The notes: a model not told the origin generated them from the letters alone. A DNA stretch of 64,000 nucleotides from CAYVWB01 sp964455395 (GCA_964455395.1 CAYVWB010000004.1:1-64000), one strand, 5' to 3'. Numbered from the stretch's first letter, positions 8,642-17,236 are shown. Numbers and translations: made by a program.

Positions 8642-9820
8642 ATGGAATACCGCATCTTCAATCGTCGCAAACGCCAGCTGACCCGCGCCGTGGACGCCAT
8701 GGGCTACGCCCTCACAGCGCCGGCGCGACTGCTGCGGCGCACGCAGCCTCTGGAAGCCTTCCTCACGGAGACGCCGGTCCGCCGCATCCTCGTCATCCGC
8801 ACGGCCTACGTGGGGGATGTGGTGATGACGCTGCCCCTGCTGCGCCCCCTGGCCGAACGCTTTCCCGACGCGCACATCGACTTCTGCACCGCGCCGGGCG
8901 CCATCCCCCTGCTGGAGGGCAACCCCTCCATCCACGAGACGATTCCCTGTATGACGCCGTGGTTCCATGGCGCTTCCTGGCGGGAGCTCCGGGCTTCCCT
9001 CGCGGAGATACGCAAGCGCCCCCGCTACGACCTCGTCATCGAGGCCCGCGGCGATGTGCGCGAACTCCTGCTCGTCGCGCGGCCCCTGGGCGGCCGCCGA
9101 CTGGTGAGTTACGCCGTGGGCGGCGGCGGGTTCCTGCTGACGGACGTCGTCCCCCACCCCACGGTGAACCACCGTGTCCCGTATCACTTGGACATCGCAC
9201 GATATCTTGGCGCCGATACGGATGAGGAGCGCCCCACGTGGCGCATCGCCCTGCGAGAGGAGGAGGTCGCGGAAACACGCGCCTTGCTTCACGCGAAGGG
9301 GCTGGCGGAGGGCTTTCTCTGTTGCCATCCCGGCTCCCGCATGTCGCTGAAGCAGTGGCCGGCGGAACGCTTCGCGGCCGCATGCGACTTGCTCTTCGCA
9401 CGGCACGGCCTGCCTGTGGCGGTGCTGGGTTCGCCAGCAGAGACATCCTTGGCCGACAGGGTGATATCGGGTATGCGCGCCCCCGCCGTCTCCTTGGCGG
9501 GTCGGTTGAGCCTGCGCCAACTGGCGGGCGTCATCGACCACTCCGACCTTCTTATCTGCAATGATTCCGCACCTATGCACCTTGGAGCCTGCATGGGGAC
9601 GCCTGTGGCGGCGCTCTTCGGGCCCTCCAAGCCGGAGCAGACAGGGCCGTGGCCGCTGACGGCTTCGCGTCATCGAATCGTCACACAATTCTACCCCTGC
9701 CGCGCCCACTGCGATGAAGCCGTCTGCACCCACCCAGAGCACCATGCCTGCATGCGCGCGCTGACGCCGGAGATGGCGGCGGAGCTCGCTTCCCAGGCGC
9801 TGGCCCAAGGCGGCGGCTGA
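8642..9820 (+). CDS. Glycosyltransferase family 9 (heptosyltransferase-like)
   Basis: 392 residues from the ATG at MEYRIFNRRKRQ, which has an AGGAA site upstream. GT9 hallmarks are the N-terminal ILVIRTAYVGDVVMTLPLLRPL, the C-terminal nucleotide-sugar site with CCHPGSRMSLKQWP, and NDSAPMHLGACMGTPVAALFGP. GT9 enzymes add heptose or a related sugar to lipopolysaccharide core on the cytoplasmic face of the inner membrane. It is the last gene of the radical SAM/acyltransferase operon, tying that operon to LPS or another glycolipid. The exact sugar and acceptor cannot be read from the sequence. Confidence 0.92.
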   Translation: MEYRIFNRRKRQLTRAVDAMGYALTAPARLLRRTQPLEAFLTETPVRRILVIRTAYVGDVVMTLPLLRPLAERFPDAHIDFCTAPGAIPLLEGNPSIHETIPCMTPWFHGASWRELRASLAEIRKRPRYDLVIEARGDVRELLLVARPLGGRRLVSYAVGGGGFLLTDVVPHPTVNHRVPYHLDIARYLGADTDEERPTWRIALREEEVAETRALLHAKGLAEGFLCCHPGSRMSLKQWPAERFAAACDLLFARHGLPVAVLGSPAETSLADRVISGMRAPAVSLAGRLSLRQLAGVIDHSDLLICNDSAPMHLGACMGTPVAALFGPSKPEQTGPWPLTASRHRIVTQFYPCRAHCDEAVCTHPEHHACMRALTPEMAAELASQALAQGGG

Positions 9821-10090
9821 GGCCGCGCCACCATCCCATTCAAACTGAACATTCTTTCAACCCATAGAAAGCTGCATATTTTTTGCGGGCGTTGCGGCAG
9901 GTTAGCGCAGTGGCGCAAATGTCACGCTGTTGTCAATCAAATGCGCGTTGATCGTGTATGGTGATGGACGGTAAGCCGTGCGCATGCGCTCGGCCACGGC
10001 GTCCCGGAGTCCTTGCGGATCCACACGATCCTGCGGCGAGACTCGGCGGGACGCTGCTTCGTCACCCCCAGATCACCCAGGGAGCCCCTC

Positions 10091-10468
10091 ATGCGCGCCA
10101 CGACCCGTGCCGTCGAATCCAGCCCGCTGCAGGCCTTGGATCTGAACCGGCTTATCGAGCTGCTGCCCCCGGATTTTTATGGCGAATTCGAAACCGAGCT
10201 GCCCACTTGCCAAGGCGGCTCCTTCCGCGTGAAGGCCGTGCGCAACGGCTCTTTCCAGCTGCATGTGGCCAGCTGCGCCGACTCCACAAGCGAACGCCGG
10301 CCCATCCAGGTGCATACCGGCGCGCTCAATGTCTTCGGCAAACGCCACTGGTTGACGTGTCAGGAAGATGGCTGCGGTCGGCTGACCCGCCGGCTGTTCG
10401 CGAAGCCGTCTCCCCAGGGCGTGGTCTTCTGCTGCGGCGATTGCCGTTCGGAGAGCCGCACCGTCTGA
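10091..10468 (+). CDS. Hypothetical protein with C-terminal Cys cluster
   Basis: 125 residues from the ATG at MRATTRAVES, preceded by GGGAG. The C-terminal third has CQEDGC followed about 20 residues later by CCGDC, a spacing compatible with a zinc-ribbon-like metal site. No signal peptide or membrane segment is visible. Neighbours do not suggest a role: GT9 lies upstream and a membrane protein downstream, both with separate spacing. The family is not recognised. The 270 bases upstream are AT-richer than the surroundings and probably hold its promoter. Confidence 0.55.
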   Translation: MRATTRAVESSPLQALDLNRLIELLPPDFYGEFETELPTCQGGSFRVKAVRNGSFQLHVASCADSTSERRPIQVHTGALNVFGKRHWLTCQEDGCGRLTRRLFAKPSPQGVVFCCGDCRSESRTV

Positions 10469-10794
10469 CCGGGGCGCATCCCCCGCCGTTCCCCTTCGCT
10501 CCGTTTTCCGGCGCGTCGCCCCCCCCTCCTGAAGGGCCGCGGCGCGCCGACGCTTTGGCCTCCTTCCAGGAAGGTCGGCTGACTCGTCAGGGTATGTGTC
10601 CATGTCGATATGTCAGCGAATGCGCATACGTTCATCCAGCAGGACATGCGCGCATGGAACAAGTGGACACGCGCCCGCGCCCCTGGTATCATGCAGTTTC
10701 GCCACTTCATTGGAGATTGTCGCGAGCCTGCCCCGACACGCTCGGTCGAGAGGCCTGCTGTGGCGTCTTCACTGCGTCAAGGACATCGCGCTGC
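10469..10794. other. Intergenic stretch without a supported gene
   Basis: About 325 bases between the Cys-cluster gene and the YdjM-like gene. It contains the short palindrome CCTTCCAGGAAGG and a TATCAT hexamer near 10690, but no good -35 partner. Frames through it belong to no recognisable protein. Confidence 0.35.
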
Positions 10795-11835
10795 ATGGAC
10801 CCTGTCACCTCGTTTCTGAGCGGCCTCGCCCTGGGCGGCGCCGCGCGTCGTCGCCTCCATGCCGGCGTGGGGTTCTGTGTGCTGTGCGGGTTTGCGACGC
10901 TGACGCCCTCCCTGGAGTGGCTCGCCGCCTTCTTCACCCCGCTCGCTTTCCTGAACCACTACCACGGCTGGCTGCATACGGCGGCCGGCGGCGTGGGCAT
11001 CGCGCTGGTTCTGGCGTTGGCGGGCTCGTTCATACTGAAGGGGCTGGGCTGGCGCACGCTTTTCGTCTCGCTGCTGCTTGCGGTGGCGCTGCGGCTTTAC
11101 CACGGGCTTTTCTCCATTGTCGGAGCGTGGCCGCTGCGTCCTTTGCGCGACGAGCGCGTGGCGCTGGCCGCGTTGCCGCATGTGGATGTCGTTTTGCTGG
11201 CGGCGCTCGCCGGGCTGGTGGGTGTGAGCCTGGCGACGAAGCAAACCGCCGGCGTGATGATGCGCGTCGCCCTGGCGCTTGTGTTGCTCTACCCTGCGGG
11301 GATGTGGGGGGTGAAGACGTGGGCAGCCCGTCAGGTCGTCGCCACGACGCCCCCGGCCATGTTGGAAGGCGCGACCCTGCGCATGTCCCCGGACCTGCTG
11401 GCGCCGTTCTACTGGAAGGTTGTCTTGGAGACGGAGACCACGGTGCAGACGCGCGGGTTCAGTCTCGTCAGCGGCCTCTCGGACGAAAGCCACCTGTACG
11501 AGCGGCCCTCCCCTACCTTGCTGGCCCGTCTTGCGGAGGAAAACGCTTTGGCTGCGGCGTTTCTGCGGCTCGCGCCGACGCCCGTCATCTACCGCCGGGA
11601 AGGGGGCGCGGCCTCCCGCCTTGTGCTCGCGGAGCTCTCCACCATCACCGCCACGCCGGCTTTCGCGGCGGACCAGCCGAACGCCGCCCCGCCGTGCTCG
11701 CTGACCATCCTTTTCGGCCTCAACGGCGACGTGCGCGACGTCACCTTCCTGTATGAAGGTCGCTTCCTGACCGTGGACGAATTGCCGCCGCCCCCCCCCG
11801 CCGCCAACGCCACGGCGCAATCCTTGCCATTGTAG
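10795..11835 (+). CDS. Membrane protein resembling the YdjM/YbcI (DUF457) metal-dependent hydrolase family, degenerate
   Basis: 346 residues from the ATG at MDPVTSFLSG, with an AAGGA site upstream. The first 190 residues carry about five hydrophobic segments; the rest is a soluble domain ending in a Pro-rich tail. The opening matches the MDPVTH-x-LxG signature of DUF457 inner-membrane proteins, but the His is Ser. The usual PDxD motif reads PSLEW, while the HYHGWLHT His cluster is kept. So the family call is tentative and metal-dependent activity is doubtful. A C9 run (11791-11799) encodes part of the terminal polyproline. Confidence 0.6.
   Translation: MDPVTSFLSGLALGGAARRRLHAGVGFCVLCGFATLTPSLEWLAAFFTPLAFLNHYHGWLHTAAGGVGIALVLALAGSFILKGLGWRTLFVSLLLAVALRLYHGLFSIVGAWPLRPLRDERVALAALPHVDVVLLAALAGLVGVSLATKQTAGVMMRVALALVLLYPAGMWGVKTWAARQVVATTPPAMLEGATLRMSPDLLAPFYWKVVLETETTVQTRGFSLVSGLSDESHLYERPSPTLLARLAEENALAAAFLRLAPTPVIYRREGGAASRLVLAELSTITATPAFAADQPNAAPPCSLTILFGLNGDVRDVTFLYEGRFLTVDELPPPPPAANATAQSLPL
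11791..11799 (+). repeat. C9 homopolymer near the end of the YdjM-like gene
   Basis: Nine C residues encode prolines in the last 20 codons. Slippage would change only the C-terminal tail, so a switching role is less likely than for the tracts near gene starts. Confidence 0.5.
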
Positions 11836-11932
11836 CACGCGTAGCGCGGGCTGTGCGCGGAGGATGGCGCACCCGTATTGCTCGTCTGCGGCGTCGGCGC
11901 GACGGCAGGAGGTCGGCTGCAGACCCCTGCGC

Positions 11933-11962
11933 TTCCCAACCCTGCGCACTTTGCTGTATGAT
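11933..11962 (+). promoter_or_regulatory. Candidate sigma-70 promoter for the response regulator operon
   Basis: TTCCCA (11933-11938), an 18-base spacer and TATGAT (11957-11962), 57 bases before the response regulator ATG. The -10 is good; the -35 is weak. Confidence 0.4.
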
Positions 11963-12018
11963 GGAGCGCGTCGACTCCACGCCGAGTCCGACGTCATCCT
12001 GAACGCGACGAGGACGCC

Positions 12019-12696
12019 ATGCGACTGCTCATCATCGAAGACGACCTGGAGGCCGCAGCTTATCTCTCCAAAGGCTTGAAGGAGAGCGGCTACACCGTGG
12101 ACCACGTGGGCGACGGCAAGGAAGGGCTCTACAAGGTGGCCGGGGAAACCTACGACGCCGTGATCATCGACCGGATGCTGCCCAGCGTGGACGGGCTGAC
12201 CATCCTGAAAACCATGCGCTCCGCCGGCAACAACACCCCTGTGCTCATCCTCAGCGCGTTGGGCGAGGTGGACGACCGGGTGCGCGGCCTGCGCGCCGGG
12301 GGCGACGACTACCTGACCAAGCCCTACGCCTTCACCGAACTGCTGGCCCGGCTGGAGGCGCTCTTGCGGCGCGGGCAGGATCAACACTCCGAGACGCGGC
12401 TGCGCGTCGCCGATCTGGAAATGGACCTCATCGCGCGGCGGGTGACCAGGGGCGACAAGACCGTGGAATTGCAGCCCAAGGAGTTCGCTCTGCTGGAATA
12501 CCTGATGCGCCACGCGGGCCATGTGGTCACCCGGACCATGCTGCTGGAAAACGTGTGGGACTACGCCTTCGATCCGCAGACCAACGTCATCGACGTGCAC
12601 ATCTCGCGCTTGCGCCAGAAGATCGACAAAGGGTTCGAGAAACCGCTCCTGCAGACGGTGCGCGGCGTGGGCTACAGTCTGCGCGAAGCCGAATGA
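12019..12696 (+). CDS. OmpR/PhoB-family response regulator
   Basis: 225 residues. Receiver domain: acidic pocket at Glu7-Asp9 (IIEDDLE), phosphoacceptor Asp51 (VIIDRMLP) and the conserved Lys in YLTKPYAF near residue 102. The C-terminal winged helix-turn-helix DNA-binding domain (about 125-225) includes LQPKEFALLEYLM and the terminal RGVGYSLREAE. It is paired with the sensor kinase gene seven bases downstream. Because a DegP protease gene follows, an envelope-stress role is plausible, though the sensed signal is unknown. Confidence 0.95.
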   Translation: MRLLIIEDDLEAAAYLSKGLKESGYTVDHVGDGKEGLYKVAGETYDAVIIDRMLPSVDGLTILKTMRSAGNNTPVLILSALGEVDDRVRGLRAGGDDYLTKPYAFTELLARLEALLRRGQDQHSETRLRVADLEMDLIARRVTRGDKTVELQPKEFALLEYLMRHAGHVVTRTMLLENVWDYAFDPQTNVIDVHISRLRQKIDKGFEKPLLQTVRGVGYSLREAE

Positions 12697-12703
12697 TCGC
12701 CTC

Positions 12704-14137
12704 GTGAGTTCCCTGACGCTGCTGCGCTCCTCCACGTTCCGGTTGGGGCTCATGTATCTGCTGTTGTTCAGCGCCTCGGCGTTGGTGCTTTTCGCGTTCA
12801 TCTACTGGTCCACCGCCGGGTTCATGGAGCGTCAGACCCTGGCCACCATCAACGCGGAGATCCAGGGTCTGCGGGAACGCTACGAACTGCTGGGCCTGGC
12901 GGGCCTCATCCAGGTGATCAACGAACGCGTGCAAGTCAACGAAGCGCAAGACAGCCTCTACCTGCTGACCAACGCCCGGCTGCACCCCCTGGCGGGCAAT
13001 CTGGAGGAATGGCCCAACGCCGCGGAAGTGGACGATGGCTGGATCCATTTTCATCTGGAGGACGACCAGGGCGGCCCCGCCCGCACCGCCACGGCGCGGC
13101 ACTTCCTGTTGCGGGGCAATTTCCACTTGCTGGTGGGCCGCGACACCTCGGAGAAATCGCGCATTCAGTCCATGATCATGGACTCGCTCTTCTGGGGGTT
13201 GGCCATCACCGTGGTGCTGGGTTTGCTGGGCGGACTGTTCATGAGCCGCTCCATGCTGCGCCGGCTGGACGTCATCAACCGCGCCATCCAGGAAATCGTC
13301 CGGGGCGACTTGACCCGGCGCATCCCCCTTACCGGCTCCGCACGATCCACCGAGAGCGCCGACGAATTCGACCGACTGGTGCTCAACGTCAACGAAATGC
13401 TCGACCAGATCGAACGGCTCATGCGCGGCTTCCGCGAAGTCAGCGACAACATCGCCCACGATCTGCGATCCCCGCTGAACCGCATCCGCGGTCGGCTGGA
13501 AGTCTCCCTCCTTGGCGCCCCCGACGCAGAGACCCTGCGCCGCACCATCGAGGACTCCATCCAGGAGACGGACGAGCTGCTGCACACCTTCAACGCTCTG
13601 CTACGCATCGCGCAAGCGGAAGCCGGCTCCCGCCGCGGCGACGAAACGCTCTTTGATCTGAGCGTGGCCGCCCGCGACCTGGCGGAACTCTATGAGCCCC
13701 TGGCGGAGGAGCAAGGCCTTGCGTTCAGCACCCATCTGACGGACCGGGCCATGGTGCTGGGCAACCGCCACCTGCTCTCCCAAGCACTGGCCAACCTGCT
13801 GGACAACGCCATGAAGTACACCCCGGAAGGCGGCGCCGTGACCTTGACGGTGCGGCTGGAGGAAGGCCGTCCCGTCTGCGAGGTGCGCGATACGGGCCCC
13901 GGCGTGCCGGAGCCCCACCGTGAACGCGTGCTGGAGCGCTTTTACCGTCTTGAGTCCAGCCGCTCTGCGCCGGGGGCCGGGCTGGGTCTCTCCTTGGTGG
14001 CGGCGGTCGCCAAACTGCATCGCGCCGCCCTGATGCTGACGGACAACGCGCCGGGCCTCGTCGTCACGCTACGGTTCCCCAAGCCGCCTGCTGCAGCCCC
14101 TGCGCCAGTGGACGAAGACGCAGAGGAGTTCGCATGA
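12704..14137 (+). CDS. HAMP-domain sensor histidine kinase
   Basis: 477 residues from a GTG start (MSSLTLLRSS). There are two membrane segments (about 15-40 and 160-180) flanking a periplasmic sensor region, then a HAMP linker. The dimerisation domain carries His252 in HDLRSPLNRIRGRLE. The ATPase domain has N box ANLLDNAMKYTPEGG, G1 DTGPGVPE and GAGLGLSLV. It phosphorylates the adjacent response regulator. The DegP gene lies 182 bases downstream. The layout recalls CpxR-CpxA-DegP systems, but orthology is not claimed. Confidence 0.95.
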   Translation: MSSLTLLRSSTFRLGLMYLLLFSASALVLFAFIYWSTAGFMERQTLATINAEIQGLRERYELLGLAGLIQVINERVQVNEAQDSLYLLTNARLHPLAGNLEEWPNAAEVDDGWIHFHLEDDQGGPARTATARHFLLRGNFHLLVGRDTSEKSRIQSMIMDSLFWGLAITVVLGLLGGLFMSRSMLRRLDVINRAIQEIVRGDLTRRIPLTGSARSTESADEFDRLVLNVNEMLDQIERLMRGFREVSDNIAHDLRSPLNRIRGRLEVSLLGAPDAETLRRTIEDSIQETDELLHTFNALLRIAQAEAGSRRGDETLFDLSVAARDLAELYEPLAEEQGLAFSTHLTDRAMVLGNRHLLSQALANLLDNAMKYTPEGGAVTLTVRLEEGRPVCEVRDTGPGVPEPHRERVLERFYRLESSRSAPGAGLGLSLVAAVAKLHRAALMLTDNAPGLVVTLRFPKPPAAAPAPVDEDAEEFA

Positions 14138-14319
14138 GCTCGCTTACCCCGCAATCTTTTTACCAAAAGTTCATGGCTTGGCAATGCGCCGGCAAGAAAG
14201 CGCGGCTACCGTTCGCTCCATCGCAGCCGAAATTCCCCCCTGAAGTTCCCCGGGGACGGAACCCGCCGCATCTGGTACAAGGGGAATTGCTCACTTCAGT
14301 TTTCAAGCAAGGAGAAATC
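14138..14319. other. Leader region before the DegP gene with inverted repeats
   Basis: Holds AATTCCCC (14231-14238) and its reverse complement GGGGAATT (14281-14288), with the near-palindrome GTTCCCCGGGGAC between them. The frame is open from 14134 in phase with DegP, but the signal peptide starts only at 14320 after an AAGGAG site. This is therefore probably untranslated leader or a regulatory site, not an N-terminal extension. Confidence 0.4.
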
Positions 14320-15774
14320 ATGTATCGCGTACGCCTCGGGCGTTGTATCGCCTCCCCGTCAGCCGTGGCTCTGGCTTTTCTGATCACTTTGCTCTGGCTG
14401 ACCCAACCGGCTCATGCCCAGCTGCCCACTTTTACGGACTTGGCCGAGAAAGCCGGCGCCGCCGTGGTCAACATCAACACCGTCAAAGTCGTCGAACCCG
14501 GCGAACGTCAGCGGCTCTTCGAACAGTTTCAACGCCGCGGAGGCCCCTTCGACGAGTTCTTCGAGAACTTCGAGAAGTTCTTCGGCGAGCAGCTGCGCCG
14601 GCCCCGCAAGCAGCGTTCCTTGGGCAGCGGTTTCATCATCTCCAAGGACGGCTTCATCGTGACCAACAACCACGTCATCGCTGGCGCCGACGAGGTCAAC
14701 GTCACCCTGCAAGGCGGCGACGACACCTACACTGCGGAAATCATCGGCCGCGATCCGGACACGGACCTCGCCGTGCTCAAGATCGAACCCGACGAAGACC
14801 TGCCCACCCTGGAATTCGGCGACTCCGACGCCATGCAGATCGGCGAGTGGGTTGTGGCTATCGGCAACCCCTTCGGATTGGACCACTCCGTCACCGCAGG
14901 CATCGTCAGCGCCAAGAGCCGCATCATCGGCGCAGGGCCCTTCGACGACTTCATTCAGACCGACGCGTCCATCAACCCCGGCAACTCCGGCGGTCCTCTG
15001 CTGAACCTCGAGGGACAAGTCATCGGCATCAACACCGCCATCGTCGCCGCCGGGCAAGGCATCGGCTTCGCCGTGCCTTCCAACATGGCGCAGCGCATCA
15101 TCGAACAGCTCCAGACCGGCAAGAAGATCCGCCGCGGCTGGCTGGGCGTCTCCATCCAGAACGTGGACAAGGACATGGCCAAGGCGCTGGGTCTTGAGGA
15201 ACCCCGCGGCGCCCTGGTGGCCAACGCCATGCCCGGCGAACCCGCCGCCGAAGCCGGCGTGAAGACCGGCGACGTCATCCTGCGCGTGAACGGCGAGGAA
15301 GTGGCGGACACCAACGAGCTGCTGCGCAAGATCGCCGCCATCAAGCCCGACGAGAACGCCGTGCTCACCATCTGGCGCGACGAGAAGATCCGCACCATCA
15401 CCGTCTCGCTGGGCGAACGCGACAGCGAAGCCCTGGCCCGCGGCGAAACCCCCATGGACGGTCAGGATGGCGACGGCGCCCCCGCCGCGCTCGGTCTTTC
15501 CCTCAAGCCTGTCAACCCGCAGGAAGCGGAGGCGCTGGGCCTGGACGAAGTCGCCGGCCTCCTCGTCACCGAGGTGGAGCCCGGCTCCCCCGGCGACGAC
15601 AGCGCCATTCTTCCCGGCGACGTGATTCTGGAGCTGAATCAGACGCCCATCGACACCGTGGACGCCTTCAACGAGATCGTCGAAACCGAAGGCAAGGAGA
15701 AAGGCGTGGTCATCGCGCTCATCAAGCGCCGCGGCAACAACCTCTTCCGCACCATCCCCATCCCGCAGGAATAA
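14320..15774 (+). CDS. degP: DegP/HtrA-family periplasmic serine protease
   Basis: 484 residues. Signal peptide with cleavage likely after AHA at residue 33. The trypsin-like domain has catalytic His118 (TNNHVIAG), Asp149 (DTDLAVLK) and Ser223 (PGNSGGPL), all present. Two PDZ domains follow (about 275-375 and 385-484). Such proteases degrade or refold misfolded envelope proteins in the periplasm. The start is supported by AAGGAG eight bases before the ATG. It follows the two-component genes, which may control it, and is closed by a strong terminator. Confidence 0.96.
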   Translation: MYRVRLGRCIASPSAVALAFLITLLWLTQPAHAQLPTFTDLAEKAGAAVVNINTVKVVEPGERQRLFEQFQRRGGPFDEFFENFEKFFGEQLRRPRKQRSLGSGFIISKDGFIVTNNHVIAGADEVNVTLQGGDDTYTAEIIGRDPDTDLAVLKIEPDEDLPTLEFGDSDAMQIGEWVVAIGNPFGLDHSVTAGIVSAKSRIIGAGPFDDFIQTDASINPGNSGGPLLNLEGQVIGINTAIVAAGQGIGFAVPSNMAQRIIEQLQTGKKIRRGWLGVSIQNVDKDMAKALGLEEPRGALVANAMPGEPAAEAGVKTGDVILRVNGEEVADTNELLRKIAAIKPDENAVLTIWRDEKIRTITVSLGERDSEALARGETPMDGQDGDGAPAALGLSLKPVNPQEAEALGLDEVAGLLVTEVEPGSPGDDSAILPGDVILELNQTPIDTVDAFNEIVETEGKEKGVVIALIKRRGNNLFRTIPIPQE

Positions 15775-15798
15775 ACGCCGCGCCTGTCGCGCTTCCAC

Positions 15799-15825
15799 AA
15801 AGCCCCCGCTCCCGGGGGCTTTTTT
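15799..15825 (+). terminator. Rho-independent terminator after degP
   Basis: Perfect 9-bp stem AAAGCCCCC / GGGGGCTTT around a six-base loop, running into six T residues. The A-rich left arm lets it also stop transcription from the opposite strand, where the PFKFB-like gene ends 92 bases away. Confidence 0.93.
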
Positions 15826-15916
15826 CATGGGTGCGCCGAAGGGACGGCGTCTGCGCATGTTCCGGTGTTTTCAGCGGACTCGTCGTCAAGCCCCCCGCAG
15901 CTTGCGCGACGATGCG

Positions 15917-17182
15917 CTAGAATTCCAGAAGCTCCACGAGCTTGCGGCTTTGGGTGGAGACGATGTGGAAGTAGCGGTCCTGGGGGATGAAGGCGTAGGG
16001 CAAGTCTTCCTCGCGGCGGAAGAGGAAGTCGGCGAGGATCATGCGGTTCACCGCCTGGTGGCCGATGATGACGAGGGACGTGGCGTTCCCGGAAAGGTAG
16101 AGCGCCTTGCGCACGCCCTTTTCCACCCGCGCTTTCAGGGTGGCGTAGCTTTCGCCTTGGGGGTAAGCGGCGTGGTATTTGTCCTGGCGGCGGGCGCGGT
16201 CCACTTCGGGGAAGCGACGCCTGACGTCCTCGTAGGCGAGGCCTTCGCAGAGGCCGGCGTCAATCTCGTCGAACTCGGAGAGGGTGTAGCGCTCCACTTC
16301 GGGTCGTCCCTCCAGCAGCATGTCCGCCATCTGCCGGGTGCGTTTGCGGGTGGAGGTGACGACGCAGGCGATGTGCTTGTCGCGGAAATGCGCCGCCAGT
16401 TGTCTGGCTTGGCGACGGCCTTTGGCGGTGAGCTCGGAGTCCCCGCCGATGCGGTTTTGCGCGTTGTGCTCTGTCTCGCCGTGGCGCACCAGGCAAAGGC
16501 CTTTGACCCAGTCGGAGACGAGGAGGTCGCGGATGACGGCGTAGAAGGGTGGGTCTTGCCGGATGTGTTCCACGAGGATTCTGTTGGAGAGTGAATCGAG
16601 CACGACGTAGTCGCGCACGGCGGCTTCCTCGCCTTGATCCAGTGGTTTGTAGATGAGACGGTAATGGTCGATGCGGTCCTCGAAGCTCAGTCTGGCTTCT
16701 TCGGGTGTGAGGTGGCTGAACTCGGAGAGCCTTGCTTTGCGAGCGATGGAGGCGGCGTAGAGGTCCGGGTCCTCGTTGCGGCACTCCACATAGAGGATGG
16801 GGTGGTCGCTGAGGTGTGCGGCGAGTTTGCGCCGTCGCGCCGGGCTGACGTTGGTGGCGTCGAGGATGGCGATCTGGCCGCCGTGCCGCAGGAGGTAGTT
16901 CTTGGCGGCGTACATGTTCATGAGCGCGATGTCGTCGCGCAAGGCGGCGAGCTCCTGGTTGTCGGGGTCGTAGAACTGCGCGTGTGAGGTATTCTGGGGA
17001 AAAAGCCGACGCCGGATTTCGCCGTTGTTGAAGACGCGCGCTTCGAGGTTGAGTTTTCTCAAGTTTTCTTGCAGTTTGTATGCGATGACGGACTTGCCCA
17101 TGGCTGGCAGGCCGACCATGGCGACGTAGAGCTTCTCCGCTTTCCGGGAGCCGGGGGGCCTGGAAGATGTGGTGTGCGTCAT
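15917..17182 (-). CDS. 6-phosphofructo-2-kinase/fructose-2,6-bisphosphatase-like two-domain protein
   Basis: 421 residues. The N-terminal kinase domain has the Walker A loop GLPAMGKS at 24-31 and FNNGEIRRRLF, which corresponds to the FNxGExRR motif of PFKFB enzymes. The C-terminal histidine-phosphatase domain has the phosphoacceptor His234 in LVRHGETEHNAQNR, then IGGDSELTAKG and the second His375 in IIGHQAVNR. Eukaryotic PFKFB makes and breaks fructose-2,6-bisphosphate; the bacterial substrate may be another sugar phosphate or nucleotide. No Shine-Dalgarno precedes the ATG, and a promoter -10 ends six bases before it, so the mRNA may be leaderless. It is divergent from the cytochrome genes. 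Confidence 0.88.
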   Translation of the reverse strand: MTHTTSSRPPGSRKAEKLYVAMVGLPAMGKSVIAYKLQENLRKLNLEARVFNNGEIRRRLFPQNTSHAQFYDPDNQELAALRDDIALMNMYAAKNYLLRHGGQIAILDATNVSPARRRKLAAHLSDHPILYVECRNEDPDLYAASIARKARLSEFSHLTPEEARLSFEDRIDHYRLIYKPLDQGEEAAVRDYVVLDSLSNRILVEHIRQDPPFYAVIRDLLVSDWVKGLCLVRHGETEHNAQNRIGGDSELTAKGRRQARQLAAHFRDKHIACVVTSTRKRTRQMADMLLEGRPEVERYTLSEFDEIDAGLCEGLAYEDVRRRFPEVDRARRQDKYHAAYPQGESYATLKARVEKGVRKALYLSGNATSLVIIGHQAVNRMILADFLFRREEDLPYAFIPQDRYFHIVSTQSRKLVELLEF

Positions 17183-17188
17183 GAAAGT

Positions 17189-17217
17189 ATGATAGCGCAA
17201 AACTGAAGAAAAAGTAA
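17189..17217 (-). promoter_or_regulatory. Promoter of the PFKFB-like gene, apparently leaderless
   Basis: Read on the minus strand: TTACTT (17217-17212), exactly 17 bases, TATCAT (17194-17189). Only six bases separate the -10 from the ATG, so transcription should begin at or next to the start codon. Confidence 0.55.
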
Positions 17218-17236
17218 TGGAGAGTGACGATGGTCG

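Noticed and set aside
9895..9925. A GGTTAGCGCAGTGG segment resembling a tRNA D-loop
   Set aside because: No matching acceptor stem, anticodon arm or T-loop could be built around it; most likely chance similarity.
14134..14319. Longer DegP starting at the ATG that overlaps the kinase stop
   Set aside because: It would bury the signal peptide 62 residues inside; the ATG at 14320 has an AAGGAG site and an immediate signal sequence.
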